In this document: positions 24,986 through 32,076 of the stretch, one piece after another
Numbering within the stretch: the stretch's first letter is position 1
Layout of the letters: each line of letters opens with the position of its first letter
Source of the DNA: Candidatus Binatia bacterium
GTDB taxonomy: Bacteria > Desulfobacterota > Binatia > HRBIN30
Direction: 5' to 3'
DNA: 64,000 nt
Assembly (NCBI GenBank): GCA_023150935.1
Contig: JAKLJW010000024.1
Location: forward strand, 1-64,000
Program-made: the position numbers and the translations under genes
Notes under the pieces: model-generated
The model's input: the letters and a program-made list of their open reading frames with translations, nothing else
Databases searched by the model: none
Told to the model about the DNA's origin: nothing

Positions 24986-26050
24986 GTGGAACTCGGGTAC
25001 ACTGCGCGACTCTCTCGCGTGCCGACGGCGGTGTTGATTGCGATGGCCACCCTCGCCGCCGGCTGTGGCGGTGACGTGACGGCGTACTACACCGTCAATC
25101 CCCGACCGACGGTCGGCATAACGCTTCGGCCGCAAACGCCGTCGGCGACCCGCCCGCCGACGGCGACCTTCACGCCCGAAACGCCGAGCGCCACGCCAAC
25201 GATCACGTCGACGCCGACGGTCAGCGCAACGGCCACCGTCACCGGCACCTCGACGACGACGGCCACGGTAACACCCACCGTGCCTCCGACCATCACCCCA
25301 ACGCCCTCTCAGACACCGACCGGCACGGCCACCCCGACCCCCTCGACCGCCGCGACCGCGACGGCAATCCCGACGGCGAGCGCCACGTCCACTCCGACCC
25401 ACACCGCCAGCCCCAGCGCAACCGCAACGGCGTCGCCCACCGCGAGCCTCGCGCCTACCGATACTGCAACGGCAACGCCCACGGCGCCGGACAATCCGAC
25501 CTCGACACCGACGCCGCCGGCTGCCACGCTGACACCCTCCGGAACCCCGACGCCCACGGCAACACCGGCCCTCCCCACGCCGACACCGACGAGCGGCTCC
25601 GCGGCCTCCTGCGGCAACGGCTTCATCGAACCGGGAGAGACCTGCGAGACCTGCGCGCAGGATTGCGTCGTCGGCGCCTGCACACCCGGCACCCCGCAGC
25701 GGAGCTTCCGCATCGACCTCGGCTACCCAGGCGGGAGTCCGAAGCCCGGGTCGGTCACAGTCCTGCTCGGCTACAGGAGCACCCTCGTCAGTCTCCCCAA
25801 CCCGCCCACTCCGCGCTTCACTTCCTTCCCGAGCAACACCCTGCGCGGGGTCACCGGTCTGGGCTACGCGGCGCGCGTCGTCGCCTCGCGCGGACTGGGG
25901 TTCGATGCGGCAAGGCTTTTCGTGGTCAACTTCGACAGTTGCAGCGGGAGCGCCGCGCCGTCCATTGCCGATTTCGGCTGCACGGTTGAAGGCTGCGGTA
26001 GCGCCACCGGCAGCATCGACGGCTGCACCTGCACGGTGCGCGTGCCATGA
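24986..26050 (+). CDS. Lipoprotein with long Pro/Thr stalk and shared C-terminal domain
   Basis: A 354-residue predicted lipoprotein. A hydrophobic start ends in the lipobox LAAGC (Cys27). About 170 residues of low-complexity Pro/Thr/Ala sequence (about 35-205) would form an extended, possibly glycosylated stalk. A short Cys-rich repeat (CGNGFIEPGETCETC) precedes the C-terminal domain (about 233-354). That domain ends in [15 protein letters not shown], nearly identical to the end of the protein at 32242-34602. It starts with GTG 18 bp after the previous stop, so it is in the receptor operon. It looks like a tethered display protein. Confidence 0.8.
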   Translation: MELGYTARLSRVPTAVLIAMATLAAGCGGDVTAYYTVNPRPTVGITLRPQTPSATRPPTATFTPETPSATPTITSTPTVSATATVTGTSTTTATVTPTVPPTITPTPSQTPTGTATPTPSTAATATAIPTASATSTPTHTASPSATATASPTASLAPTDTATATPTAPDNPTSTPTPPAATLTPSGTPTPTATPALPTPTPTSGSAASCGNGFIEPGETCETCAQDCVVGACTPGTPQRSFRIDLGYPGGSPKPGSVTVLLGYRSTLVSLPNPPTPRFTSFPSNTLRGVTGLGYAARVVASRGLGFDAARLFVVNFDSCSGSAAPSIADFGCTVEGCGSATGSIDGCTCTVRVP

Positions 26051-26096
26051 CGATAGCCAACAACTCACCGCGTCGTATCGATATGAGCGAGGCAAC

Positions 26097-26873
26097 ATGA
26101 CTTCCAGACATCTTGCCCCTGGCGTACTGCTCCTGCTGCTCGTGGTAGCCGGCTGCGGTAACGGCGGTGTGCAGCAGTTTCCGTACGCCAACTGCGGCAA
26201 CGGCACCATGGACAAGGGGGAAAACTGCGACGACGGACCCGCCAACTGCGACACCTGCGCCTGCACCACAATCTGCCAGCAGGCGTTCTGCGGCGACGGG
26301 TTCGTCTACATCGGCGTCGAGCAGTGCGACACCAACAACCTGAACCGAAAGACATGTACCGCTCTCGGCTTCGACGGCGGCGAATTGTCCTGTTGGGCCT
26401 GCGGCTTCGTCACGTCGCAGTGCGGGCCGGCTTTCACGCCCACGCCCGTGGTGTCGGCAACGCCGACCGCCACGCCAACCCCGAGCCCACGGCCAACCGC
26501 GACTCCGGGTGGCGAGTGCATTCCCGACGGCCGCGTCCCGGTCACGGTCAACTTCGCCTCCGCCACCGGGGGCACCGCGACGATTGCCATCGCGCTGGCT
26601 TATCCGGGTGACGCCGTCGGCCTGCCAGCGGGCGGCATCGAGTCGCGGATCTCCGGACGGCCCCAGGGCACCCAGTTGCGCGACGTGAGCGCGAGTGCGA
26701 ACACGCTGCGGGCCACCGTCAGCCGCCCGATCGGCACCTTCCCGCAGGGACGCTTGTTCGTGGTCGATTTCGACCGCTGCGCCGGCGGGCCGCTGCCAGA
26801 GCCGAGCGATTTCACCTGCACGGTCGAGCAGTGTGCGTCGCCGGACTGCACGTGTCGGGCCACGCTTCCGTGA
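26097..26873 (+). CDS. Cys-rich lipoprotein with shared C-terminal domain
   Basis: A 258-residue predicted lipoprotein with lipobox VVAGC (Cys20). A dense Cys-rich segment (about 33-110; CGNGTMDKGENCDDGP, then CGDGFVYIGVEQCD) is followed by a Pro/Thr linker (about 112-137). The shared C-terminal domain has GRLFVVDFDRCAGGPLPEPS and SDFTCTVEQC. Start is the ATG at 26097 with GAGG four bases before; the longer open frame overlaps the upstream gene. It is 46 bp after the previous gene. Its role is unknown, but it has the same modular design as its neighbours. Confidence 0.8.
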   Translation: MTSRHLAPGVLLLLLVVAGCGNGGVQQFPYANCGNGTMDKGENCDDGPANCDTCACTTICQQAFCGDGFVYIGVEQCDTNNLNRKTCTALGFDGGELSCWACGFVTSQCGPAFTPTPVVSATPTATPTPSPRPTATPGGECIPDGRVPVTVNFASATGGTATIAIALAYPGDAVGLPAGGIESRISGRPQGTQLRDVSASANTLRATVSRPIGTFPQGRLFVVDFDRCAGGPLPEPSDFTCTVEQCASPDCTCRATLP

Positions 26874-26884
26874 GGACAACATCG

Positions 26885-27352
26885 ATGCGATCGACTGCGT
26901 ACCGCGCTTTTCTGTTCGGACTTGCCTTGCTCGGGTGGCCGCCCGGTGTACGCGAAGCCGCCGCGGCGACGCCTTGTGCCTCCAGCGGGCAGCCGTTCCC
27001 GGTTATGGTGACGTACGAACAACCGGGCATCAGGCGTGCGGAGTCGCTGACACTGCGTATCGTGTACCCGAGCGACCGTGTCACCCTCGGCCCGAGCGCG
27101 TCGCCGGAAGTCCTCAGCCGACGGATCGAGCACAAGCCCGCCAACACCATCGCCGCGGCCAGCGCAACCGACGGCACGCTCACGGTCGTGCTGAGCCGTG
27201 CGCAGGGTTTCGAGGCTGGCGACCTCTTTACTGTCCGATTCGATCGGTGTACGGAAAGCGCGCCGCCGACGGCTGAGGCGTTTCGGTGCACGGTCGAGAC
27301 CGCCGGAACTGCGTCAGGCAGCATCACCGGCGGCAAGTGCGCCGTGCGCTGA
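26885..27352 (+). CDS. Minimal secreted protein consisting of the shared domain
   Basis: A 155-residue exported protein, 11 bp after its neighbour. After a signal peptide of about 27 residues (ending near REAAAA) it consists only of the shared domain. The domain begins TPCASSGQPFPVMVTYEQPG, has GDLFTVRFDRCTESAPPT in the middle, then FRCTVETAG, and ends in GKCAVR. This is the simplest member and so defines the domain borders, about 125 residues with four cysteines. It is the last gene of the receptor operon; nothing terminator-like is obvious after it. Confidence 0.78.
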   Translation: MRSTAYRAFLFGLALLGWPPGVREAAAATPCASSGQPFPVMVTYEQPGIRRAESLTLRIVYPSDRVTLGPSASPEVLSRRIEHKPANTIAAASATDGTLTVVLSRAQGFEAGDLFTVRFDRCTESAPPTAEAFRCTVETAGTASGSITGGKCAVR

Positions 27353-27447
27353 CTCGCCATTGTCACAGTTGCACGCATCGCGCGCAGACATCAGGCGCCG
27401 GTTGGACGGGCGAATGACGATCCGCCCCTGCGTCTGCACCCATCGGC

Positions 27448-27816
27448 GTGCAGGCGGGTGTCGTCGAAGAGCAGTACGAATTTCGCAGTGCCCCGTTGGC
27501 CGACCGCCGGCTGCAGAGTCGGCTGTGCACGCTGTACGGTGCGGTGCCCGGGCGGCGGGGTCAGGCCCCCTTTCAAGCGCAGATGGCGGACTCGGCGGCA
27601 GTCAGCGCCTGGCGCCGCCGTATGGGGACTGCCCGCGCCAGGGAGATCTACAAGCAACGGGCTCCTACTGCCGAACGCGTCAACGCCGACGTTCGCACGT
27701 ATCGCACGATGGATCGAATGGTCGTGCGCGGCGTCGGCAAGGTGCTTTGCGTGGCGCTCTGGAATGCACTGGCGCTCAACCTGGTGCGGTGGTTCGCGCT
27801 GACCGCGGTCAGTTGA
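27448..27816 (+). mobile_element. IS1182-family transposase remnant
   Basis: A reading frame of about 120 residues matches only the C-terminal end of an IS1182-type DDE transposase. The match includes REIYKQRAPTAERVNADVR and MVVRGVGKVLCVALWNALAL, the usual last helices. The first three quarters of the gene are missing and no terminal repeats are visible, so it is a dead fragment. It marks the start of the rearranged accessory region after the receptor operon. Confidence 0.8.
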
Positions 27817-28103
27817 GACCCGATACGCAACACCGGCGGGGCCGCGACGATCACAACGTCCACGCCGGCCCGTTGTCGCCCCTGGCGGCACGGCGCGCCC
27901 CGTCTCATGGCGCGTTTACCAGACCACACCCTGGCCACCGCAATCGGGTACCACGCCCACCGCTACTTATTCCCTGCGAAAACCCGATTCCCTCACAGGC
28001 CCATCGTCCCCTGCCTCCATGTGGGCTGGAAAGCCCGCAGTGGCCACCCCGCGTCTGGTCCAGACACCGATGCGGGCGCACCGGCAGGCGGGCACCGGCG
28101 CCA

Positions 28104-28667
28104 TCACTCTGAGAACTCCTGCACGGCCTTTGCCTTCTCGCGCTGGTATTCCTGCTCTGACAACAACTTCCGGTTGTACAGGTCTCGGAGCGTGGTCAAG
28201 CGCTCGGAAAGTCGCTGCGTCTTCTCGACATCGGCGGCGTTCGGCGACGCGGTGTTCTTGTCGCCGACAATTTGCTGAATCGTAATTCCAGAGTTGGTTG
28301 GCGCTCTCGATCGAGACGGCCCTTCGCAATCGCCACCGGTGAGGACCGCATCGACGGGCGGGTAGTAACTTGGGCCCTTGAATATCGCCACGACGCCGAG
28401 TGTGAAAATGTAGGCAACGATCCGGCCCCCAGCGACACGGGTTTGCAGTTGCCCCTCGGCGGAGTCGCAGTTGCGGTACTCGACACGCCAGGAATGCGGT
28501 TGTCCAACTGCGCCTCGGGGGATCTCAGCTTCGGCAGGCGTGGTCCCGATGTACTGCCCGTCCACGAAAGCCTTGGCACCCAGAGGATAGGACTTGATGG
28601 CGACCCCCTCGGCGCATCCGCACACCGATATCGCCGTGATCAGCGCGAGTAACCCGACATCACGCAT
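28104..28667 (-). CDS. Lipoprotein with PEGA-like and SHOCT-like segments
   Basis: A 187-residue predicted lipoprotein: the N terminus is hydrophobic and a lipobox-like VCGC places Cys18 first in the mature protein. Residues about 25-50 (SYPLGAKAFVDGQYIGTTPA) match the PEGA surface-layer motif. A membrane-like hydrophobic stretch (GGRIVAYIFTLGVVAIF) lies near residue 80. The C-terminal 33 residues (LRDLYNRKLLSEQEYQREKA) look like a SHOCT helical hairpin, often found at the end of small envelope or stress proteins. It stands alone; function unknown. Confidence 0.75.
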   Translation of the reverse strand: MRDVGLLALITAISVCGCAEGVAIKSYPLGAKAFVDGQYIGTTPAEAEIPRGAVGQPHSWRVEYRNCDSAEGQLQTRVAGGRIVAYIFTLGVVAIFKGPSYYPPVDAVLTGGDCEGPSRSRAPTNSGITIQQIVGDKNTASPNAADVEKTQRLSERLTTLRDLYNRKLLSEQEYQREKAKAVQEFSE

Positions 28668-28816
28668 TGGCCCCCTCCTTCACGCCACCCGGTTTAGGTC
28701 GCTAACGTGGCCGGGTGCGCTCACATACTTTGCCCGCTTCGCCAGATTCGCGCAAGAAGCTCCGCCGGTCCACCTCAGTCGCTTCTTGCTCCATCCCGTC
28801 CACGAAAGCAGGGTGG

Positions 28817-28837
28817 CGGGGTGGCACCTCTGCAAGT
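28817..28837 (-). repeat. REP-like 21-bp repeat, inverted copy left of the transposase gene
   Basis: An exact reverse complement of the 21-bp sequence at 29732-29752 and 30152-30172 (core CTTGCAGAGGTGCCACCCCG). It lies about 100 bp before the REP-associated transposase gene. Confidence 0.9.
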
Positions 28838-28935
28838 ATCCGAAGAGACTTGACAGTACATGATAAACAGGTCTGAATCAGGGGCTTGCAGTGCCGCTTC
28901 CGGGCCCCGAATGGTGGCGTGTAGGGAGGGCGGGC

Positions 28936-29775
28936 ATGGCGCGTGCGCATCGGGTCCACGTGCCGGGGCATGTGTGGCACCTGACCCATCGGTGTCACGA
29001 CCGGCGGTTCTTGCTGAAGTTTGCGCGCGATCGGCGCGTGTGGCGGGCGTGGCTGTACGAAGCGCGGCGGCGCTTCGGACTGTGCGTGCTGGACTACGCG
29101 GTGACCGCCAATCACGTCCACCTCCTCGTCCGCGACCGGGGCCAGGACGAGATCGCCGCCAGCATGCAGCTCGTCCAGGGGTGTACGGGACAGGCTTACA
29201 ATCGGCGCAAGCGGCGCAGCGGCGCATTCTGGGCGGATCAGTATCACGCGACGGCCGTGGAGACGGGTGCGCATCTGGTGCGCTGCGTGGTGTACATCGA
29301 CCTCAATATGGTCCGGGCAGGCGTGGTAGATCACCCGGCGGCGTGGGAGGTGGGTGGCTACCAGGAGATTCAGCAGGCGCGTGCCCGTTACCGGATCGTC
29401 GACCGTGCTGCGCTGGCGGAGGCGCTCGGCGTGGCGCTGCCGGCCCTGGCCGACGTGCACCGCCAGTGGGTGGAGGCGGCGCTGCGGGACGGGCACGTGC
29501 GCCGCGACCGGCAGTGGACCGACAGTGTCGGCGTGGGCAGTCGCGGCTTTGTCGAAGCGCTGCAACACGACCTCGCGCAGCGGGGGCGCTACCGCGCGGT
29601 CGACCCGGACGGCGACGGCTACGTCCTGCGGGACGCGGCCGCCGCCTACGGAGGCGATTCCGTCGCTGAAACTGCATCCCTAAGCGCAGAATCCGCCCGC
29701 TGCGGAGCCCCGTTTTCTTGTTGTTTCAGCGACTTGCAGAGGTGCCACCCCGGCGACCGAGTTGGCCCACGGTAG
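28936..29775 (+). CDS. REP-associated tyrosine transposase (Y1 family)
   Basis: A 279-residue Y1/IS200-like domestic transposase. It opens with HVPGHVWHLTHRCHDRRFLL and carries the metal-binding HUH motif in TANHVHLLV. The single catalytic tyrosine is likely in GQAYNRRKRR, and LVRCVVYIDLNMVRAG is the conserved family helix. The ATG at 28936 was chosen; 15 more residues are open upstream. Related enzymes act on REP hairpins. An exact 21-bp repeat lies inverted on the left and direct on the right. The last 30 or so codons run through that right repeat into vapC debris, so the C terminus is probably altered. Confidence 0.88.
   Translation: MARAHRVHVPGHVWHLTHRCHDRRFLLKFARDRRVWRAWLYEARRRFGLCVLDYAVTANHVHLLVRDRGQDEIAASMQLVQGCTGQAYNRRKRRSGAFWADQYHATAVETGAHLVRCVVYIDLNMVRAGVVDHPAAWEVGGYQEIQQARARYRIVDRAALAEALGVALPALADVHRQWVEAALRDGHVRRDRQWTDSVGVGSRGFVEALQHDLAQRGRYRAVDPDGDGYVLRDAAAAYGGDSVAETASLSAESARCGAPFSCCFSDLQRCHPGDRVGPR
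29732..29752 (+). repeat. REP-like 21-bp repeat, right copy
   Basis: An exact inverted partner of 28817-28837 and an exact direct copy of 30152-30172. It lies inside the 3' end of the transposase frame and abuts the broken vapC copy. Confidence 0.9.
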
Positions 29776-29998
29776 AAAATCCCCACCGGGTGTGCAGCCA
29801 CGGATATTGCGCCAGGTATTCGTCCACGCCGACCAGTCGGCCCCGACGCCGTTTGATCGCGATCTCCCACAGCGAGGCCACAGACACGAACACCCCGGTG
29901 CGCCGGTCGGCGATGACCCGACGCGCCACGCGTCCGGGCTCCGGCGCGTCCGCCATCCACCGGAGCAACGCGCACGTGTCCAGCAGGTAAGGGCTCAT
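29767..29998 (-). pseudogene. Truncated vapC (PIN-domain toxin) copy
   Basis: From the ATG at 29998 the frame reads MSPYLLDTCALLRWMADAPE and continues to LHTRWGFSTV. It is nearly identical to the first 77 residues of the intact VapC at 31247-31636. It then breaks off at the boundary of the duplication and reads into the REP-like repeat. The second half of the PIN domain, with its last acidic residues, is missing, so no active ribonuclease is expected. No antitoxin gene accompanies it. Confidence 0.88.
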
Positions 29999-30026
29999 CC
30001 CCACGGAGAATCGTCCGGCCCACACC
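29767..30026. repeat. Segmental duplication, left copy (partner 31405-31664)
   Basis: These 260 bp match 31405-31664 at a constant offset of 1638 bp, with only scattered substitutions and no gap. The segment covers the 5' half of vapC plus 28 bp upstream. Both edges of the left copy abut transposase-related sequence. Confidence 0.92.
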
Positions 30027-30027
30027 G

Positions 30028-30059
30028 GTGGAGACGGGAGCACATCTGGCGCGCTGCGT
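30028..30059 (+). other. Fragment of a second REP-transposase gene
   Basis: The 32 bases here match 29257-29288, inside the intact transposase gene, with three differences. They encode VETGAHLARCV against VETGAHLVRCV. The fragment starts one base after the end of the vapC duplication. Together with the REP-like repeat at 30152 it is probably the remains of another element copy. Confidence 0.75.
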
Positions 30060-30151
30060 TCGAAGGCTACGGGCCTGCTTTCGTGGGCGAAAGCTCATCG
30101 CGAAGCCGACGATCCGCCAGAGCCGAAGACCGTACCCCTGTCATCTCAATG

Positions 30152-30172
30152 ACTTGCAGAGGTGCCACCCCG
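30152..30172 (+). repeat. REP-like 21-bp repeat, third copy
   Basis: An exact copy of 29732-29752. It lies just upstream of the DUF5678/retropepsin pair and downstream of the transposase fragment. Confidence 0.9.
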
Positions 30173-30220
30173 TGTGGTTTGGCATTGGATGGCCCTCGAA
30201 AACTCGGGGTCGGAGGAGGT

Positions 30221-30499
30221 ATGCTGATCGTCATGGCGAGATCGGGTGCAGCGCGGAAACGGCAAGAGGTCGTCAGGTCCACGCATCGGCAACGCGAGTT
30301 CGAGTGGATCGAGACGCATGCCGACGAGATGCGCCGGCTTGCCGGTGAATGGGTCGTCATCGAGGGTGACCGGCTCGTCGCACATGGCAAGAACGCGGCG
30401 CGGGTTTTCGCCACGGCCAAGCGCAAGGGCATCACGGTGCCGTTCGTCTTCTACGTCGAGCCGCCCACCGCGGAAGGAACCGTGCACTTCGGCCTTTGA
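30221..30499 (+). CDS. DUF5678-like small protein paired with a retropepsin
   Basis: A 92-residue protein. After a basic helical N terminus, the centre AGEWVVIEGDRLVAHGKNAARV followed by AKRKGITVPFVFYVEPP (shown in two parts) matches the pattern I know for DUF5678 proteins: a G.WV...GD..VAHG strand pair, then a helix and a strand. The ATG at 30221 follows GGAGGAGG closely; a second ATG lies at 30233. It is followed directly by the retropepsin-like gene. The function of the domain is unknown. The pairing echoes the one at 11541-12153 and may be a two-gene module. Confidence 0.72.
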   Translation: MLIVMARSGAARKRQEVVRSTHRQREFEWIETHADEMRRLAGEWVVIEGDRLVAHGKNAARVFATAKRKGITVPFVFYVEPPTAEGTVHFGL

Positions 30500-30501
30500 C
30501 C

Positions 30502-30921
30502 GTGCCGACCATCGCGTACCAGTACGAGTTCCCGTACCGGCCGAGTCCGGCCGGCGGGATGTTCCCGATTCTGCCCGTCGCCGTCAGCAATCCACGATCG
30601 TCTGCGCGCTCGGCAGACGTGGTCGCCTATCTGGATTCCGGCGCGCAGCGCTCGCTCTTCGATGGGACGCTTGCGGGATTCATCGGACTCGATCTCATGG
30701 ACGGCCCACGCCTACCGTTCGCTTCGGCCGCCGGATTTTCGATCGAAGGGATCCTGCACCCGGTGCGCCTGTTGCACCCCGAGCTCGGCGAGTTCGACCT
30801 GGAGATCGGGTTCAGCACGGTCCCGTTGCGCCGGAACCTGCTCGGACGCGATTTCTTCAACGTCGTGCAGATCGGGTTCCGAGAGCGGCATCAGGTCTTC
30901 TACGTGAAGGCCGAACCCTGA
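30502..30921 (+). CDS. Retropepsin-like aspartic protease family protein
   Basis: A protein of about 139 residues, from the GTG at 30502 (a TTG at 30496 overlaps the previous stop). It has the catalytic triad region VVAYLDSGAQRSLFDG and the late LLGRDFFN motif of the retropepsin fold. The N terminus (YQYEFPYRPSPAGGMFPILP) has no signal peptide. Its placement directly after the small DUF5678-like gene suggests joint expression. As with its counterpart at 11776, activity and substrate are unknown; the Gln after DSGA is unusual and the protein could be a non-catalytic relative. Confidence 0.7.
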   Translation: MPTIAYQYEFPYRPSPAGGMFPILPVAVSNPRSSARSADVVAYLDSGAQRSLFDGTLAGFIGLDLMDGPRLPFASAAGFSIEGILHPVRLLHPELGEFDLEIGFSTVPLRRNLLGRDFFNVVQIGFRERHQVFYVKAEP

Positions 30922-31087
30922 CCGACAGCCGTATTCATCAGCGGTCCCGCCGGGAGCGTGTCAACAGCGCGCTATCGAGATCGTGGCAGGATAAGAAACC
31001 GGGCGACGTCGTTCGTGAACGATGGCAAGACGAAAGAGCGCCGGCTGATCCGTGCCGCTGCGCGGCGCCGCCGGTGAGTCGCCCGGG

Positions 31088-31148
31088 GCGTCACCGAATC
31101 ATCATCTGCCAGCAACCGGCACGTAGCCGGTCATCCCGTATGTTCGTA
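31088..31148 (+). repeat. 61-bp direct repeat, left copy (partner 32077-32137)
   Basis: Matches 32077-32137 over about 61 bases with a handful of differences; the first 29 or so bases, starting GCGTCACCGAATCATCATC, are exact. The two copies lie 989 bp apart in the same direction and enclose the vapC/antitoxin module. Confidence 0.88.
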
Positions 31149-31149
31149 T

Positions 31150-31167
31150 CTTGCCAGGGTGCCACCC
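31150..31167 (+). repeat. Degenerate REP-like copy
   Basis: CTTGCCAGGGTGCCACCC differs from the 21-bp REP-like repeat at a few positions. It directly follows the left 61-bp direct repeat. Confidence 0.55.
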
Positions 31168-31246
31168 GACGCCACCGGCGATGTTGCCGTTGGGCGACCC
31201 CACGGTCTTTCCTTGTCCGACCCCGGCGCACGCGACGCCCGGCTCG

Positions 31247-31636
31247 CTACCAAACACAGTGTGGGACGTGCTGGCGGATGGCGTCGTCACAGGTGACAAT
31301 GCGCGCTTCGAGGCGGCGCGCTTGCGCGATGAGCATCCGATCGAACGGATCGTCGTGCGGCACCGCCAAGTTTCCCGCGGTCACGGCGTCGCCCGCCTCG
31401 ATCACCACGGTAGAAAATCCCCACCGGGTGTGCAGCCGCGGATATTGCGCCAGGTACTCGTCCACGCCGACCAGTCGGCCCCGACGCCGCTTGATCGCAA
31501 TCTCCCACAGCGAGGCCACGGACACGAGCACCAGGGTGCGCCGGTCGGCGATGACCCGACGCGCCGCGCGTCCGAGCTCCGGCGCGTCCGCCATCCACCA
31601 GAGCAACGCGCACGTGTCCAGCAGGTAAGGGCTCAT
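31247..31636 (-). CDS. vapC: VapC-type PIN-domain toxin
   Basis: A 129-residue PIN-domain ribonuclease, the usual toxin size. The acidic metal-binding residues are in place: YLLDTCALL (Asp7), SLWEIAIK (Glu), HDDPFDRMLIAQ and VTCDDAI (Asp). RNases of this kind cleave tRNA or rRNA until bound by the antitoxin. The ATG overlaps the antitoxin stop (ATGA), the standard arrangement. The first half of the gene is duplicated at 29767-29998. The product probably acts in the cytoplasm as a dimer with its antitoxin. Confidence 0.92.
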   Translation of the reverse strand: MSPYLLDTCALLWWMADAPELGRAARRVIADRRTLVLVSVASLWEIAIKRRRGRLVGVDEYLAQYPRLHTRWGFSTVVIEAGDAVTAGNLAVPHDDPFDRMLIAQARRLEARIVTCDDAIRQHVPHCVW

Positions 31637-31664
31637 CCCCACGGAGAATCGTCAGGCCCACACC
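31405..31664. repeat. Segmental duplication, right copy
   Basis: The source or sister copy of 29767-30026. Here it lies within the intact vapC gene and the end of its antitoxin gene. Confidence 0.92.
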
Positions 31665-31854
31665 CGCCCACCACGTCGCCCGCGATCTGCCCGCGGAACG
31701 TCCCGGGTGCCCGGTCCGCCGCCTCGACCACCGCGACCAGCCGCGCATAGGGCTTGCCGGCCTTGGCGATGATTACCTCCTCGCCGCGATGGGCGCGCTC
31801 CAGCAACTCGGAGAAGTGCGTCTTCGCCTCGTGAATGTTCGCCTGGATTGCCAT
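31633..31854 (-). CDS. Phd/YefM-family antitoxin
   Basis: A 73-residue antitoxin. IQANIHEAKTHFSELLERAH is the classic Phd/YefM N-terminal DNA-binding fold, followed by GEEVIIAKAGKPYARLV. The C-terminal part (about 50-73) would wrap around the VapC toxin. It ends in an ATGA overlap with vapC. A perfect 17-bp palindrome 12 bp before its start is the likely autoregulatory operator. Confidence 0.92.
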   Translation of the reverse strand: MAIQANIHEAKTHFSELLERAHRGEEVIIAKAGKPYARLVAVVEAADRAPGTFRGQIAGDVVGGCGPDDSPWG

Positions 31855-31865
31855 GAGATCTGGTT

Positions 31866-31882
31866 AGTCCACCGGGTGGACT
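31866..31882. promoter_or_regulatory. Palindromic operator of the Phd/VapC module
   Basis: AGTCCACCGGGTGGACT is a perfect 17-bp palindrome with a single central base, 12 bp upstream of the antitoxin start. Phd-type antitoxins repress their own operons by binding such palindromes. Confidence 0.75.
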
Positions 31883-31925
31883 CATGCAATCCCGGCGTCG
31901 TAGGGACTGCCGAGACACCCACTCC

Positions 31926-31956
31926 CTCGGGGTCGGTATCGCCATCGGTATCGATC
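31926..31956 (+). repeat. Degenerate TCGG(N)2 hexamer run
   Basis: Six-base units of the form TCGGGG/TCGGTA/TCGCCA. It resembles the run at 12475-12511, but no four-helix-bundle gene is nearby here. Confidence 0.55.
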
Positions 31957-32076
31957 CAAAGCCCACGACGAACTCGGTGCCCGGGCAACCGGGGGCACGT
32001 GGCGACGGCGTTTGACGGCGTCCTCTACTGGTGTCGCGCGCCGGGCATGCCGCCGGCGAGACGCCGCGGTCCCGAC

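Larger units (their letters stand above)
30922..31246. other. Intergenic region with direct repeat and degenerate REP copy
   Basis: No gene is visible in these 325 bp. They hold one of the 61-bp direct repeats (31088-31148) and a degenerate REP-like sequence (31150-31167). Confidence 0.6.

Noticed and set aside
25090..25600. Tandem DNA repeats in the Pro/Thr linker as a minisatellite
   Set aside because: The repeats are codon-level (ACG/CCG-rich) and in frame with a lipoprotein; they are part of a protein stalk.
24710..26269. 519-residue minus-strand frame
   Set aside because: Antisense to the secreted-protein genes; the Arg/Gly run is the reverse of the Pro/Thr linker.
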